Below, piece after piece: positions 10,721 to 20,200 of a stretch of 64,000 bases of DNA. Numbering within the stretch: position 1 is the stretch's first letter; each line of letters starts with the position of its first letter. The translations under genes and the position numbers were made by a program. The notes under the pieces are model-generated. The model worked only from the letters and a program-made list of their open reading frames with translations. It was not told the origin of the DNA and made no database searches. Source of the DNA: Solirubrobacteraceae bacterium (GTDB taxonomy: Bacteria > Actinomycetota > Thermoleophilia > Solirubrobacterales > Solirubrobacteraceae); assembly GCA_017744415.1 (NCBI GenBank), contig JAGIBJ010000128.1, positions 1 through 64,000 of the forward strand, written 5' to 3'.

Positions 10721-11413
10721 TCAGGGTGCGGGGTGCGGCACGACCTCGAGGTGCCGCGGGTCGTGCAACTGCTCGCGTGGGTCTCGCTGCGGGTGGTTGA
10801 TGAGGCCGCTACCACGCGAGATCCAGCCGCGGTTACGAACGAACCAGCGGTAGCCGCGGTCGGCGACGCGCTCGTGGCGACGCGCAAGGGCGGCGAGCGG
10901 ACGGCCTCCCGGGAGCGCCGCGACCGAGCTGATCACGCCCGCGGCGCCGCTCTCGAGCCGGCCGTCGGGATGCACCACGTGCCAGGCCGAGTACCGCTCC
11001 TCGGCGGGTATACCTCTCAGCAGGCCGCCGTCGTGGCGGGCGATGCGGTCGAAGGCGAGACGACGCCCGCCGCGGTCCCACGCGGCGAAGGTGTCTCGCG
11101 CATGCAGGCAGATTCCGCAGCCGCCGTCGAACAGCAGGAGCAGCCGGCCGTTCGTGGGCGGCGCGTCACCGGGCGCGAGCGCCTCCGGGTGCTCGACGGC
11201 TGGGGGCATGCGCTTGGCGAGGGCACGGATCGGCAGCGCGAGCACATGCGCTCCCAGCCTCGCCAGCGGCGAGACGGCGGGAGCGCCCAGCGGCCACGGT
11301 GGGCCGCCCCGGGCGGCGTTGTGGGCGGCCGGTTCGCGGCCCGGCACATCGCCGGACGATGTCCCACGGCGGACCAGCCTCACCTGGCGCTTCTCGAGGT
11401 TCATACCCTTCAC
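10721..11413 (-). CDS. DCC-family (DUF393) thiol-disulfide oxidoreductase-like protein
   Basis: The 230-residue protein carries the DCC-family signature LLLLFDGGCGICLHA at about 91-105, with the CxxC cysteines at 99 and 102 in a thioredoxin-like fold. The family is called a thiol-disulfide oxidoreductase, although activity has rarely been shown. The first 85 residues are an unusual basic, Pro/Ala-rich extension of no known family; translation may start further in. The GTG at 11413 is the furthest usable start, and an ATG three codons later is equally possible. It is followed directly by the SRPBCC gene. Confidence 0.75.
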   Translation of the reverse strand: MKGMNLEKRQVRLVRRGTSSGDVPGREPAAHNAARGGPPWPLGAPAVSPLARLGAHVLALPIRALAKRMPPAVEHPEALAPGDAPPTNGRLLLLFDGGCGICLHARDTFAAWDRGGRRLAFDRIARHDGGLLRGIPAEERYSAWHVVHPDGRLESGAAGVISSVAALPGGRPLAALARRHERVADRGYRWFVRNRGWISRGSGLINHPQRDPREQLHDPRHLEVVPHPAP

Positions 11414-11508
11414 GATGCGACGTTCGACGCTCGCTACCCCGAGCCGGGCCGGTCAGCGGATGGAAAACGCAACCGGTCGCAGACGACGCGTGTGCCCACC
11501 AGCGCCGC

Positions 11509-11901
11509 CTAGCGATCGAGCGTGATCCCGGAGATATCGGCGATCTGCGCCGCGATCCCGCGGAGCCCGGCGATCGTGCCGGGCTTGACGAAGTAGTCAT
11601 CGGCTCCGGCGGCATCGACGCGATCCCGGTCGGACGGGTCGCTCGAACTCGTGAGCGCGAAGATCGCCGGATGGGTACCGCGCGGAAGCGCGCGGATCCG
11701 ACGGATGACCTCGCTGCCGTGCATGTCGGGAAGGCCGAGGTCGACGATGATGACCCGCACGGGCTCGCCCGAATCCTGCTCGAAGGCGTCGAGTGCCTCG
11801 CCGCCGGTGGCCCAGTTGACGATCTGGTGGTTGCTCCCGAGCACGCGGGCGATCGCCGAGAAGTCGGTCGGCTCGTCCTCGATCACCGCGATGCGGCTCA
11901 C
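11509..11901 (-). CDS. CheY-like single-domain response regulator
   Basis: This 130-residue receiver domain has every phosphotransfer residue: the acidic pair in IEDE (8-10), phospho-acceptor Asp54 in IIVDLGLPD, Thr84 and Lys106 (YFVKP). It has no output domain, as is common for regulators paired with bacteriophytochrome-type kinases. The GTG at 11901 gives the normal receiver length; a TTG 30 codons upstream would add a tail with no domain. It lies about 120 nt downstream of the phytochrome-like kinase on the same strand and is its probable partner. Confidence 0.87.
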   Translation of the reverse strand: MSRIAVIEDEPTDFSAIARVLGSNHQIVNWATGGEALDAFEQDSGEPVRVIIVDLGLPDMHGSEVIRRIRALPRGTHPAIFALTSSSDPSDRDRVDAAGADDYFVKPGTIAGLRGIAAQIADISGITLDR

Positions 11902-12021
11902 GGGCGCTGCATTCGATCGGCGGTCATGGACCGTGGATGATGCCAGGGTCGGGGCAGCAAAATTCGCGCGGCTCCGTTCACTGACGGGCAACCGGTGTAG
12001 TGCGATCTCGGCATGGTGCGA

Positions 12022-14196
12022 CTACGCCCGGACGTTCGTGGCGACGAAGAAGGTCGTGCCCTCGCCGAGCGTCGACGTGAGCCAGATCTCGCCGCCGTGG
12101 CGCCGGCAGATGAGCCGGCACATCGCCAGTCCCGCACCGGAGCCGGGCGCCTTGCTGTCGAGCTGGAGGAAGAGGCTGAAGATGCGCTCTTGATGCTCCG
12201 GCGCGATGCCGATGCCGCGATCCGTCACGGTGAGGACGGACGTCGCACCGTCGGCGTGCTCCAGTGCTGCGGGGACGGTCGAACGATCGCGCGCCTCGTC
12301 GAGCGTGATCGCGGCGACCTCGATCTCCGCCGGGCCGTCCGAGTACTTGATCGCGTTGCCGAGCAGATTGAGGAGCAGCTGCCGGAGCGCGGCGGCATCC
12401 GCGGTGAACGCAGCGTCCTCGACGGTGACGGTCGGCCGGCGCCCGTCCGGTTCGAGCAGCTCCATGGCTTCGTCCACGGCCGTGCGGATGCAGAGCTTCT
12501 GGGGACTGAAGGCGTCCTGGCCGGCGCGCGCGTAAGCCAGGAGCGCGTCGAGCATCTCGTTCGTGCGATCGGCCAAGCGCAGGATGGTCGCGAAGTGCGC
12601 CTCCTCGTCGTCCTCCAGACGCGGCTGTAGATCCTCGAGCAGCATCTCGGCGGTCATCCGCATGCCTCGGAGCGGCGCCTTCAGATCGTGCGCGGCGGCG
12701 TGCGCGAAGGCGTCGTACTCCTCGTTGGAGCGCTGCAGCTCATCGGTGAGCGTCTGCATCTGGGCGTAGCGCCGCACGAGGACGTCGCCGACGGCTTCGC
12801 GCAGGTCTTCGGCCTGCTGGATCTGCGCGTCGGTCCAGCGAGCGCACTGCCCGTGTTGCTCCACCACGCGTTGTTCGATGCCGTCGCCGAGTTCCTTCGG
12901 AGCGGGCCGACCGGCTCGATCGCGCGCGAGCACGGTCACCTGCGTGCGCTGCTCACCGCGTGCCCAGACGATCAGGTCCCGGGTGTCGGCGGCGAGCCTT
13001 GCCGCCAGGAAGCCGGTGGCCGTCGCCGGCACGCGCGGAGCCGCGAACGACGTCGCGGACGCGGTCGGCGCATCGGTCGTACGCAGCGCCGCTCCCGCGA
13101 CATCCAGCAGCTGCTCGACCGCTTCGCGCGAGAGCGGTGTTCCAACCACGGCGACGGCGCCGGACACCGACACCACGGCGACATCGGCCTCGGCGACTCC
13201 GCAGAGCGCGACCGGGTCCTCCGTCAGTCCTCCGACGAGGTCCTGGGTACTCGCGACCGCGCGGATCACGCGGACCGAGGATTGCGAGAGGGCCGCCCGC
13301 TCCCGCGCGGCTTCGAGCTCGACGAGCTCCAGCAGACGGGTCCCGGCGGTGGTCCCGATGAGCGCCAGTTCGGCTTGCGTGGCGGCCGTCAGGCGGCGGG
13401 CCGATCCGTGCGCCGAGGTCACGCGTCCCCAGAGCCGGCCGTCGACGATGATCGGGACGCTTGCCAGCGCTCCCACGCCCACCCCGCGTAGGCTCGCGAG
13501 GTAGTCCGGGAACGGCCGGAGCAGCGCGGATCCCTGCAGGTCCACGGCCGCGGGCTCCGGCGTCAGGCGAGTCGGTGGGGCCGCGATGTCAGCGACGAAG
13601 AACGGGACGAACCGCCCGGCCACCTGCGGCTGGCCCGGCGGCATGTCGGCGGCTGGGACGATGCGCCCGACCACCTCCGAGCCGGTGACGCGCTGGTCGG
13701 CCGCGAGGATCACGCCGTGGCCGCTGGGTTCGAGGCGCGTCACCCAGGCGCCGTCGTAGCCCGTCCGCTCCCGCGTGATCTTCGCGACCACGTCGAACAG
13801 CTCGGTGGTGGAATGGCAGGCGAACACGCGCTCCGTCCAGCCGGCGACACGCTCGACCGCCTGCGCGTCGGTGCCGGGCGGCTCGACGGGCACCGGCAGG
13901 ATGTCGAGGCCGAGGTATCCGCCGACCGACTCAAAGGCGTGCAGCTTCATCAGGTCGGTGACGCCGCGAAGCATCACCCGCCTCCAGCCCACCGCCGCGA
14001 GGCTCTCGGCCACCGCAGCTCGTAGATCCGCGAGGTCGCGGTCACCGACCAGCGTTGCGAGGTCTCGACCGACGAGATCGCCCGCGGGCACGCCGAGCAC
14101 GCTCTCGCAGCTCTCCGACGCGTGCCGCACGCGGTAGTCGGCGTCGAGCAGCAGCACGACACCGAAGGACTGAAGCTCGTTCATGGGCGCTGGCAT
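12022..14196 (-). CDS. Phytochrome-like sensor histidine kinase, apparently lacking bilin ligands
   Basis: The 724-residue protein follows bacteriophytochrome order: PAS (about 1-110; LQSFGVVLLLDADYRVRHAS), GAF (about 125-310; LRGVGVGALASVPIIVDG and RLWGR), a PHY-like region, then HisKA (AHAAAHDLKAPL) and an ATPase domain with NLLGNAIKYS, DRGIGIAPEHQERIF and GSGAGLA. The N-terminal cysteine that binds biliverdin ahead of the PAS domain is absent, and the SPIHLEY segment reads FPDYLAS, so its conserved His is missing. It probably senses something other than light through a bilin. Starts at 14196 and 14184 are both possible; neither has a clear ribosome-binding site. The receiver gene follows. 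Confidence 0.85.
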   Translation of the reverse strand: MPAPMNELQSFGVVLLLDADYRVRHASESCESVLGVPAGDLVGRDLATLVGDRDLADLRAAVAESLAAVGWRRVMLRGVTDLMKLHAFESVGGYLGLDILPVPVEPPGTDAQAVERVAGWTERVFACHSTTELFDVVAKITRERTGYDGAWVTRLEPSGHGVILAADQRVTGSEVVGRIVPAADMPPGQPQVAGRFVPFFVADIAAPPTRLTPEPAAVDLQGSALLRPFPDYLASLRGVGVGALASVPIIVDGRLWGRVTSAHGSARRLTAATQAELALIGTTAGTRLLELVELEAARERAALSQSSVRVIRAVASTQDLVGGLTEDPVALCGVAEADVAVVSVSGAVAVVGTPLSREAVEQLLDVAGAALRTTDAPTASATSFAAPRVPATATGFLAARLAADTRDLIVWARGEQRTQVTVLARDRAGRPAPKELGDGIEQRVVEQHGQCARWTDAQIQQAEDLREAVGDVLVRRYAQMQTLTDELQRSNEEYDAFAHAAAHDLKAPLRGMRMTAEMLLEDLQPRLEDDEEAHFATILRLADRTNEMLDALLAYARAGQDAFSPQKLCIRTAVDEAMELLEPDGRRPTVTVEDAAFTADAAALRQLLLNLLGNAIKYSDGPAEIEVAAITLDEARDRSTVPAALEHADGATSVLTVTDRGIGIAPEHQERIFSLFLQLDSKAPGSGAGLAMCRLICRRHGGEIWLTSTLGEGTTFFVATNVRA

Positions 14197-14530
14197 CGGG
14201 AGCCGTGGGGACGCCCGACCGGAGTTCGGGGAGTTGCCCACGGTCGCGAAGTATCCACGACGCGGCCCCGGATGCCCCGCGCAACGCCGGGCCTCAAGCG
14301 CGGCGTCGTCCGGCGTTGACCCGGGCGGCGCGTGCGCGAAGTGTTTCCCTTGATGCATCGCCCCGCGAACGGGACGACGGCTCTCCGCGGCAGCGCCCGA
14401 GACGACGCGCATCCAAGGCCGGTTGCGCGTGGGATCGGGCAAACGCAAACCGCCGGCTCGGGTCCGAGACCACCGATCCACTCGACCACCGCGGCTTTCG
14501 AGCGCCGTGGCCGAACCACGCGAGGTTCCC
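14197..14530. other. Divergent gap between the phytochrome-like kinase and Mn-catalase genes
   Basis: This 334-bp stretch separates two divergent genes and must hold both promoters. I see no coding region that looks real, no long inverted repeat and no riboswitch. The kinase frame can be extended through it, but that translation is Arg/Pro-rich and has no domain. Confidence 0.5.
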
Positions 14531-15457
14531 ATGATCCACCGCTTCGACCGTCTGCTCACGGAGCTCCCGCCGCCCTCTGACTACGACCCCGCGGGCGCGG
14601 CGATCGTCCAGGAGCTGATGGGCGGCAAGTTCGGCGAGATGTCGACGCTCATGAACTACACGTTCCAGTCGTTCAACTACCGCGACCGTGCGAAGACGCG
14701 CCCCTTCTACGACCTGATCGCGAACATCGCCGCGGAGGAGTACGGCCACATCGAGCTGGTGGGCCACACGATCGGGGCGATGCTGACCGATCTGAACAAG
14801 ACCGACGACTCGCCCGACATCACCTCGGAGCTGCTGCAGGGCCTCTCCGCCGGCAACCCGCACCATTTCGTGAATGGCGGCAAGGGCGTGCTCGCGCAGG
14901 ACTCACGCGGCATGCCATGGACGGGCGACAACGTCTTCAGCTCGGGCGACCTGGTGTCCGACCTCACCCACAACTTCTTTCTCGAGTCGGGCGCACGCAG
15001 CGGCAAGCTTCGGGTGTACGAATCGGTCGACCATCCGTCGGCGCGAGCACTCACCGGCTATCTCCTCGTCCGCGGCGGCGTGCACCAGGTGGCGTATGCG
15101 CGGGCGCTCGAGAACCTCACCGGTGCCGATCTCTCGAAGCTGTTCCCCACGCCGCGGATCCCGACCGACAAGATCCCGGAGTGCAAGCCGCACATCGAGC
15201 GCGGCGACCACGCGCGGATCTACCGATTCTCGCCGAGCGACTTCACGCAGATCGCCGCCGTGTTCAACGGCACGCACCCGGAGACCGGCGACCCGCTCGA
15301 GGTGGTCGACGATGATCCCGAGAGCCGTCCTCGCCCGCAGGACCCCGATCCGCAGCCCGACGTGTTCGCCCCCGACTACGCGCCGGAGGAGATCGAGGAG
15401 ATCGCCGACAAGCTGCGCGAGCAGGCAGGCCTGCCCAAGCGCGACAAGGGCGAGTAG
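14531..15457 (+). CDS. Manganese catalase
   Basis: The 308-residue enzyme breaks down hydrogen peroxide with a dimanganese site in a ferritin-like bundle. The ligand set can be read by spacing: Glu36 (KFGEMST), Glu70 and His73 (EEYGHIE), Glu152 (FFLESGA) and His185 (RGGVHQV). The three-residue and 33-residue intervals match those in the Lactobacillus plantarum enzyme. The C-terminal 50 residues are an acidic, Pro/Asp-rich tail (DPDPQPDVFAPDY), normal for the family. The ATG at 14531 gives full length; the GpgS gene begins 3 nt after its stop, so the two are probably co-transcribed. Confidence 0.95.
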   Translation: MIHRFDRLLTELPPPSDYDPAGAAIVQELMGGKFGEMSTLMNYTFQSFNYRDRAKTRPFYDLIANIAAEEYGHIELVGHTIGAMLTDLNKTDDSPDITSELLQGLSAGNPHHFVNGGKGVLAQDSRGMPWTGDNVFSSGDLVSDLTHNFFLESGARSGKLRVYESVDHPSARALTGYLLVRGGVHQVAYARALENLTGADLSKLFPTPRIPTDKIPECKPHIERGDHARIYRFSPSDFTQIAAVFNGTHPETGDPLEVVDDDPESRPRPQDPDPQPDVFAPDYAPEEIEEIADKLREQAGLPKRDKGE

Positions 15458-15460
15458 CGC

Positions 15461-16270
15461 TTGTCGAGCAGCGTCTCACCATCGGTTGCCGTCGTGATTC
15501 CGACGGTTGACGAGGCTCGCACGATCGGCGAGATCTGCAGCGCGCTCGGTGAGCTCCGCGAGGGCGGGCACATCGCGCGGGTGATCGTCCTCGACGAGAG
15601 TTCAGACGACACCGCAAAGATCGCCGCAGCTGCTGGGGCCGAGGTGCACCGGCAGCGGGCGGTTCGTCCCGACGTGGGCCCGGTTCGCGGGAAGGGCGAC
15701 GCGATGTGGCGAGCGCTCCACCTCGTCGAGGAGGAGATCACGGTGTTCGTCGATGGCGATACCGCGAACTTCGATGCGTCGGTGGTCGAGCGTCTCGTTG
15801 CGGGAATCGCGGGTGGCCTTGACTTCGTGAAGGCCGACTACGACCGGCCGTGGGACGACGGCCGCGGCGCGGCGCTCCCGCACGGGGGCGGGCGGGTGAC
15901 GGAGCTGACCGCCAAACCACTGCTCCGGGCCCTGTTTCCAGCGCTCAGTCCGTTCGGACAGCCGCTCGCCGGGGAGTTCGCGGCACGCACCGAGCTGCTC
16001 CGCTCGTTGCCGTTCGTCACCGGATACGGGGTCGACGTCGCGCTGCTGATCGACGCTTGGCGCCGATGCGGCACGGAGAAGATCGGGGAGGTCCGCGTCT
16101 CGCCGCGCCAGAACCGGCACCGCCCGCTGCACGAGCTCGCCAGCATGGCCGACGTCGTCGCGAGCACCATCCTCGCTCGCGCCGGGCTCGGGCTTGCCCC
16201 GCCGGAGCGCGCGCCGCTGATCGGCGGGACGGCCGAGACGCTCGAAATGCCCGAGGCTACGACGGCGTGA
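15461..16270 (+). CDS. gpgS: Glucosyl-3-phosphoglycerate synthase
   Basis: This 269-residue GT-A retaining glycosyltransferase (GT81) is predicted to transfer glucose from a nucleotide donor to 3-phosphoglycerate, the first step towards glucosylglycerate or methylglucose lipopolysaccharide. It has VAVVIPTVDEARTIGEI at the start, VRGKGDAMWRAL, the metal-binding VFVDGDTANF, and LAGEFAARTELL with GYGVDVALLIDA, all typical of GpgS. It starts with TTG 3 nt after the Mn-catalase stop. Its 3' end overlaps the convergent DUF2294 gene by 14 bp. Glucosylglycerate is a compatible solute in some bacteria, which fits a stress context. Confidence 0.87.
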   Translation: MSSSVSPSVAVVIPTVDEARTIGEICSALGELREGGHIARVIVLDESSDDTAKIAAAAGAEVHRQRAVRPDVGPVRGKGDAMWRALHLVEEEITVFVDGDTANFDASVVERLVAGIAGGLDFVKADYDRPWDDGRGAALPHGGGRVTELTAKPLLRALFPALSPFGQPLAGEFAARTELLRSLPFVTGYGVDVALLIDAWRRCGTEKIGEVRVSPRQNRHRPLHELASMADVVASTILARAGLGLAPPERAPLIGGTAETLEMPEATTA

Positions 16271-16733
16271 TCGGTCCGAAGTCGTCGTCGAGGTTCGTGC
16301 GCGAGCGGCGGCCGCCGGGGCCGATCTCGCCCACCTCGGCGCCGAGTTCGACGCGCCCTGGCCCCTCGTACGCCTCGGGGTGGAGCTCCCAGATCTCGAC
16401 CGAGTAGCCATCGGCGACCGTATCGACGGCGCTGGTGAAGGCCTTCACCTTGCGTCCCGTGATGGCCTCGATCGGCGCGCAGAATTCGGGCACGGTCGCG
16501 TGCTCGAGCACGGCGCGCATCTCGCGGACGGCCTGATGCTCGCCCAGCTCGATGAGCTTGCGTTCGGCGGGCGTGAGCGTGTCTTCGAGGGTGCACACGA
16601 TCAGGTCGGGTCCGGCCCACGTGGCGAAGGCGCGCCGCGGCCCGCGCCCGAACTGGTGCTTGAAGAGCTTGGTCATTTCGCGGGCCACGGGCCCCAGATC
16701 GGTGGAAGCAGGGCGGGACTCGGTCTCCGGCAT
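16257..16733 (-). CDS. DUF2294 domain protein (paralogue C, extended)
   Basis: This 158-residue protein is a third DUF2294 member (REMTKLFKHQFGRGPRRAFA, LIVCTLEDTLTPAERKLIELG). It is the most diverged: the terminal HVAPxxxVK motif of the other two copies is replaced by DTVADGYSVEIWELH, and a 40-residue acidic/basic tail follows. It overlaps the 3' end of gpgS. The ATG at 16733 is the first that leaves a normal N-terminus. Function unknown. Confidence 0.8.
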   Translation of the reverse strand: MPETESRPASTDLGPVAREMTKLFKHQFGRGPRRAFATWAGPDLIVCTLEDTLTPAERKLIELGEHQAVREMRAVLEHATVPEFCAPIEAITGRKVKAFTSAVDTVADGYSVEIWELHPEAYEGPGRVELGAEVGEIGPGGRRSRTNLDDDFGPITPS

Positions 16734-16874
16734 GCACTCGATCGTGCCAGGCTGCGCCGGAGAGGCGCCGATCGAGCCCGGTCGCCCCTCGCCGGAGTCC
16801 GCCTGACCGCCGTTGCGCGGTTCGACGCTTGCCCCGAGCGGGCATGGTTCGTGGAAAGACCACGGAGGAAGCGC

Positions 16875-17213
16875 ATGCCCTATCTGTTCGCCTGGCGCCA
16901 CCGCAAGGGGATCGCCCGGCTCACCGGCCGCGTCGGCAAGACCACCGCTGGCACCGGCAAGCTCGCGGTACGCGCGACTGCCGCCGCACTGGCTGGTTTG
17001 GCGGCGGTGCTGCTCGTCGCGCGCCTACGCAAAGGCAGCGGGGAGGCGCCCTCGTCGCCGCCGCCGGCCCCGACCGACGTGGCGGCAGCCTCCAGCGCAC
17101 CCACCGCGCCGGTCTCGGCGCCGGCCGAATCGACCGCCGACTCCGACGATGATCGCGTCCACGAGGCCGGCCTCGAGTCGTTCCCGGCGAGCGATCCGCC
17201 GTCGAGCTACTGA
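16875..17213 (+). CDS. Small membrane protein with C-terminal SFPASDPPS motif
   Basis: The 112-residue protein has a basic N-terminus, one transmembrane helix (about 32-50; AVRATAAALAGLAAVLLVARL), a Pro/Ala/Ser-rich linker and the C-terminal sequence HEAGLESFPASDPPSSY. The ESFPASDPPS tail recurs at the ends of many otherwise unrelated small bacterial proteins; I do not know its role. A strong GGAGGA ribosome-binding site at 16864-16869 fixes the ATG. It stands alone, convergent with the GGDEF/EAL gene. Confidence 0.8.
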   Translation: MPYLFAWRHRKGIARLTGRVGKTTAGTGKLAVRATAAALAGLAAVLLVARLRKGSGEAPSSPPPAPTDVAAASSAPTAPVSAPAESTADSDDDRVHEAGLESFPASDPPSSY

Positions 17214-17240
17214 TCTCGTCGTCGCCACATGGCCTCGCCG

Positions 17241-20200
17241 TCAGCTGCGGACGAGTGGCTCCCACGTGCGTGCCGTGGCATAGCGTGCGGCATCGTCCGG
17301 GAGCAGCGGCGGCGCGAGCAGGTGGCCCTGCACCGTGCTGATGCCCAGCGCGCGCACGGCGCCGAGCTGGTCCGCATCCTCGACGCCCGCAGCGATCACG
17401 CTGGCGCCGAACTCGTCGGCCACGCGCACGCACGATCGTGCGACGGCCACCGCGGCCGGTGAGTCGTGCAGGCGGGCGACGAGTCCGCGGTCGAGCTTGA
17501 ACGCCTCGATCGGGTGGCGCTGCAGGGCGCTGAGCGAGGTCCACCCCGTGCCGAAGTCCTCCAGCACGACGGCCGCTCCGCGCTCGCGCAAACGATCGAC
17601 GACGTCCATCGCAGCCTCATCGGTGACGAGTACCCCTGCGGGGATCTCGAACGTGAGGCGGCTCGCCGGGATCCCTGCGGCGGTCGAGAGGCGGTCGACC
17701 CGCTCGGGGAGCGACGCGGAGAGCTGGGCTGGCAGCAGGTTGATCGAGAGGCGAGGCTCGCCTGCCTCGGGCGGCAGCGCGGCGAGGAACGTGAGCGCGC
17801 GCTCGAGTACGCAGTCGCCCACGTCGCCGAGCAGGCCGACGGTGGTTGCGAGCGGCAGGAACGCATCGGGGTAGAGCAGGCCGTGGCCGGGTCGGGCCCA
17901 GCGCACGAGCGCTTCGAAGCCGTGGAGGCCGGGCTCGGGCCCGAGCCGCACCTGCGGCTGGAGCGCCACCTGGAGGCCCCCGCTGGCGACGGCCTCTCGC
18001 AGGTCGCGCTCGAGGTCGTCGGCGTGCTCGATCTGCGCGCGGGTACCGCGGTCGGCGCGCGCCCACTGCGCGCCCCCTGAGCGCTTGGCCCGGTACATCG
18101 CCAGATCGGCCTCGTGCAGCAGGGCGTCCGGACGGGCGTACTCGCACGACATCAGCGCGATGCCGGTGCTGGCGCCGATGTGGAGCTCTCGCCCGCCGAC
18201 CTCGATCGGATCCTCCAGCGCCGCGACGATGCGCGCGGCGGCGGCCTCCACGTCGGTTGCATCGTGCGCGCGCGACATCACGAGGACGAACTCGTCGCCG
18301 CCGAGGCGCGCGAGCAGATCACCATCGCGCGTGTGGCGGCCGAGGCGCTCGGCAACGGCGCGCAAGAGCCCGTCGCCGATCTCGTGGCCGAGGGTGTCGT
18401 TCACGAGCTTGAAGCGGTCGAGGTCGATGAGGAGCACCGCGATGCTGCCACCGTCGCGGCGGCCGCTGGCGATGGCCTGCGTGAGGTGGGCCTGTAGCAG
18501 CGCGCGGTTCGCGAGGCCGGTGAGCGGGTCGTGGAGGGCACGGTGGCGCGACGCCTGCTCGTCGTGGGCGCGATCGGCGGCCGTGGCCAGCACGTTGGCG
18601 ATGGTGTCGAGGCAGGTGCGGGCATCCTCCGAGCGCTCAGGCGGGGAGTGGTGCGCGGCGCAGAGCACGGCGCGCCCGGCGGCGCGGGGCTGCACCCGGC
18701 TGAGGATCAGGTGGCCGAAGCCTGCGCGGTGCAGGTGCGGCAGGCCCAGTTCGATCGCGCGGGGGTCGTCGACCACCACGCTGTGGTCGGAGCCCTTGCC
18801 GCTCAGGAGGATGCTGCCGCCGGCGCGCAGGTCGTCGAGCACGCCCTCGTCGTGCGCGTGGCCCGTGCCGGAGATCAGGGGCGGCTCGGTGCCATCGAGC
18901 GGCACCCACGCCACGAGGTCGGCGTCGAGCGCCTCGACGAGCCGCGGTACCGCGCGCGCCAGTACCTCGTCGAGATCTTCGAGCGCGAGTGCTTGGCGGC
19001 TGATCGCCGACACCGCGTCGGCGTGCCGGCGCGAGCGGTGGTCGAGGGTGACGTCGCGCACCTGCACGAAGAACTGGGGTGCGTCGTCGCCTTCGACGAG
19101 ATCCCCTGTGAGGAGCACGTCGCGGGTGTCGCCCGGCACCGTGACACGCAGGTGGACGGCGTCGACCTGACCCGCACCCCGCAGCAGCTGGGCGCGCACC
19201 GCGCTCGCCGCGGCCTGTTGGTCGCCCTCGACCTGCTCGATCACGTCGCGGCCGACCAGCGCATCAGCGTCGTGGCCGAGCAGCGACGCGAGCGCCGCGT
19301 TCACATGTACCCAGCGCCCGCTGAGGTCGGCGATGCCCATGCCGACCCCCGCCTCGTCGAATCCGCGCTCGAAGCGTCGCGTGGCCGCGAGCTGAACGGC
19401 GGCGCGCTGAAGCAGGATCACGCGGGCGGTGAGGACGACGAGCGAGGCGGCCGCGAGCGGAAGCGCGGGACCCGACGGACCATCACTCACGATGGTGGCG
19501 ACGACGAGCACGCCGAGGAGGATCGTCACGGCCGCCGCGGGCATCGCGACGGCCGTGCGGGTGTCGAGCTCGAGCGGCACCGGCGATGACGGCGGCGCGA
19601 AGCCGGCCCGCGCGAGGAGCACCATCACGACGGGGTAGGCGGCGGTGTGGATCGCGATCGGTGAGAGTTCACGGGCCGCGCCGAGGCCGACGAAGACGAG
19701 GTCGGCGGCGAAGAGAAGTCCGAAGGCTGCGATGAGCCAGCGCCAGAGGCCGGTGGTCGGCCGCGCGGTGACTGAAGCGATCCAGCCGGTGTACGCGAGG
19801 AGAATGAGGTCGAGGGCGGGGTAGGCGACGCCGAGCGCGGCTTCCCACACGCGGTAAGGCGTGGCGCCGACGAGTTCCGCGGTGACTGCGATCGCAGCAC
19901 CGAATGCGAGCACCACGGCCACGCCGTCGAGGAGGAACGCCGAGGGGAACGGGCGGATCGCGACGTGCGCGAGGCGCGCGAGGGCGAGGTAGGCGCAGAG
20001 GTAGAACGCGAGCCAGGCCGCGTGGGCAACCGGCGGCGCCGATGCCGCCGAGCCGTAGATGGCGGTGGCGATCGTGCCGACGGGGTAGAGCGCGATGCCG
20101 GCCGCGAGGAGTTGCCAGGCGCGACGCGCCGGACCCGTGCGTGGGGCGCGGGCGACGAGCGCGGCGGCGCTGAGCCAGAAGAGCGGGACGCCCGCGGCGA

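Noticed and set aside
12022-14559. Longer start for the phytochrome-like kinase at 14559
   Set aside because: The added 121 residues are Arg/Ser/Pro-rich, without a domain or ribosome-binding site, and would not restore a biliverdin cysteine in the expected context.
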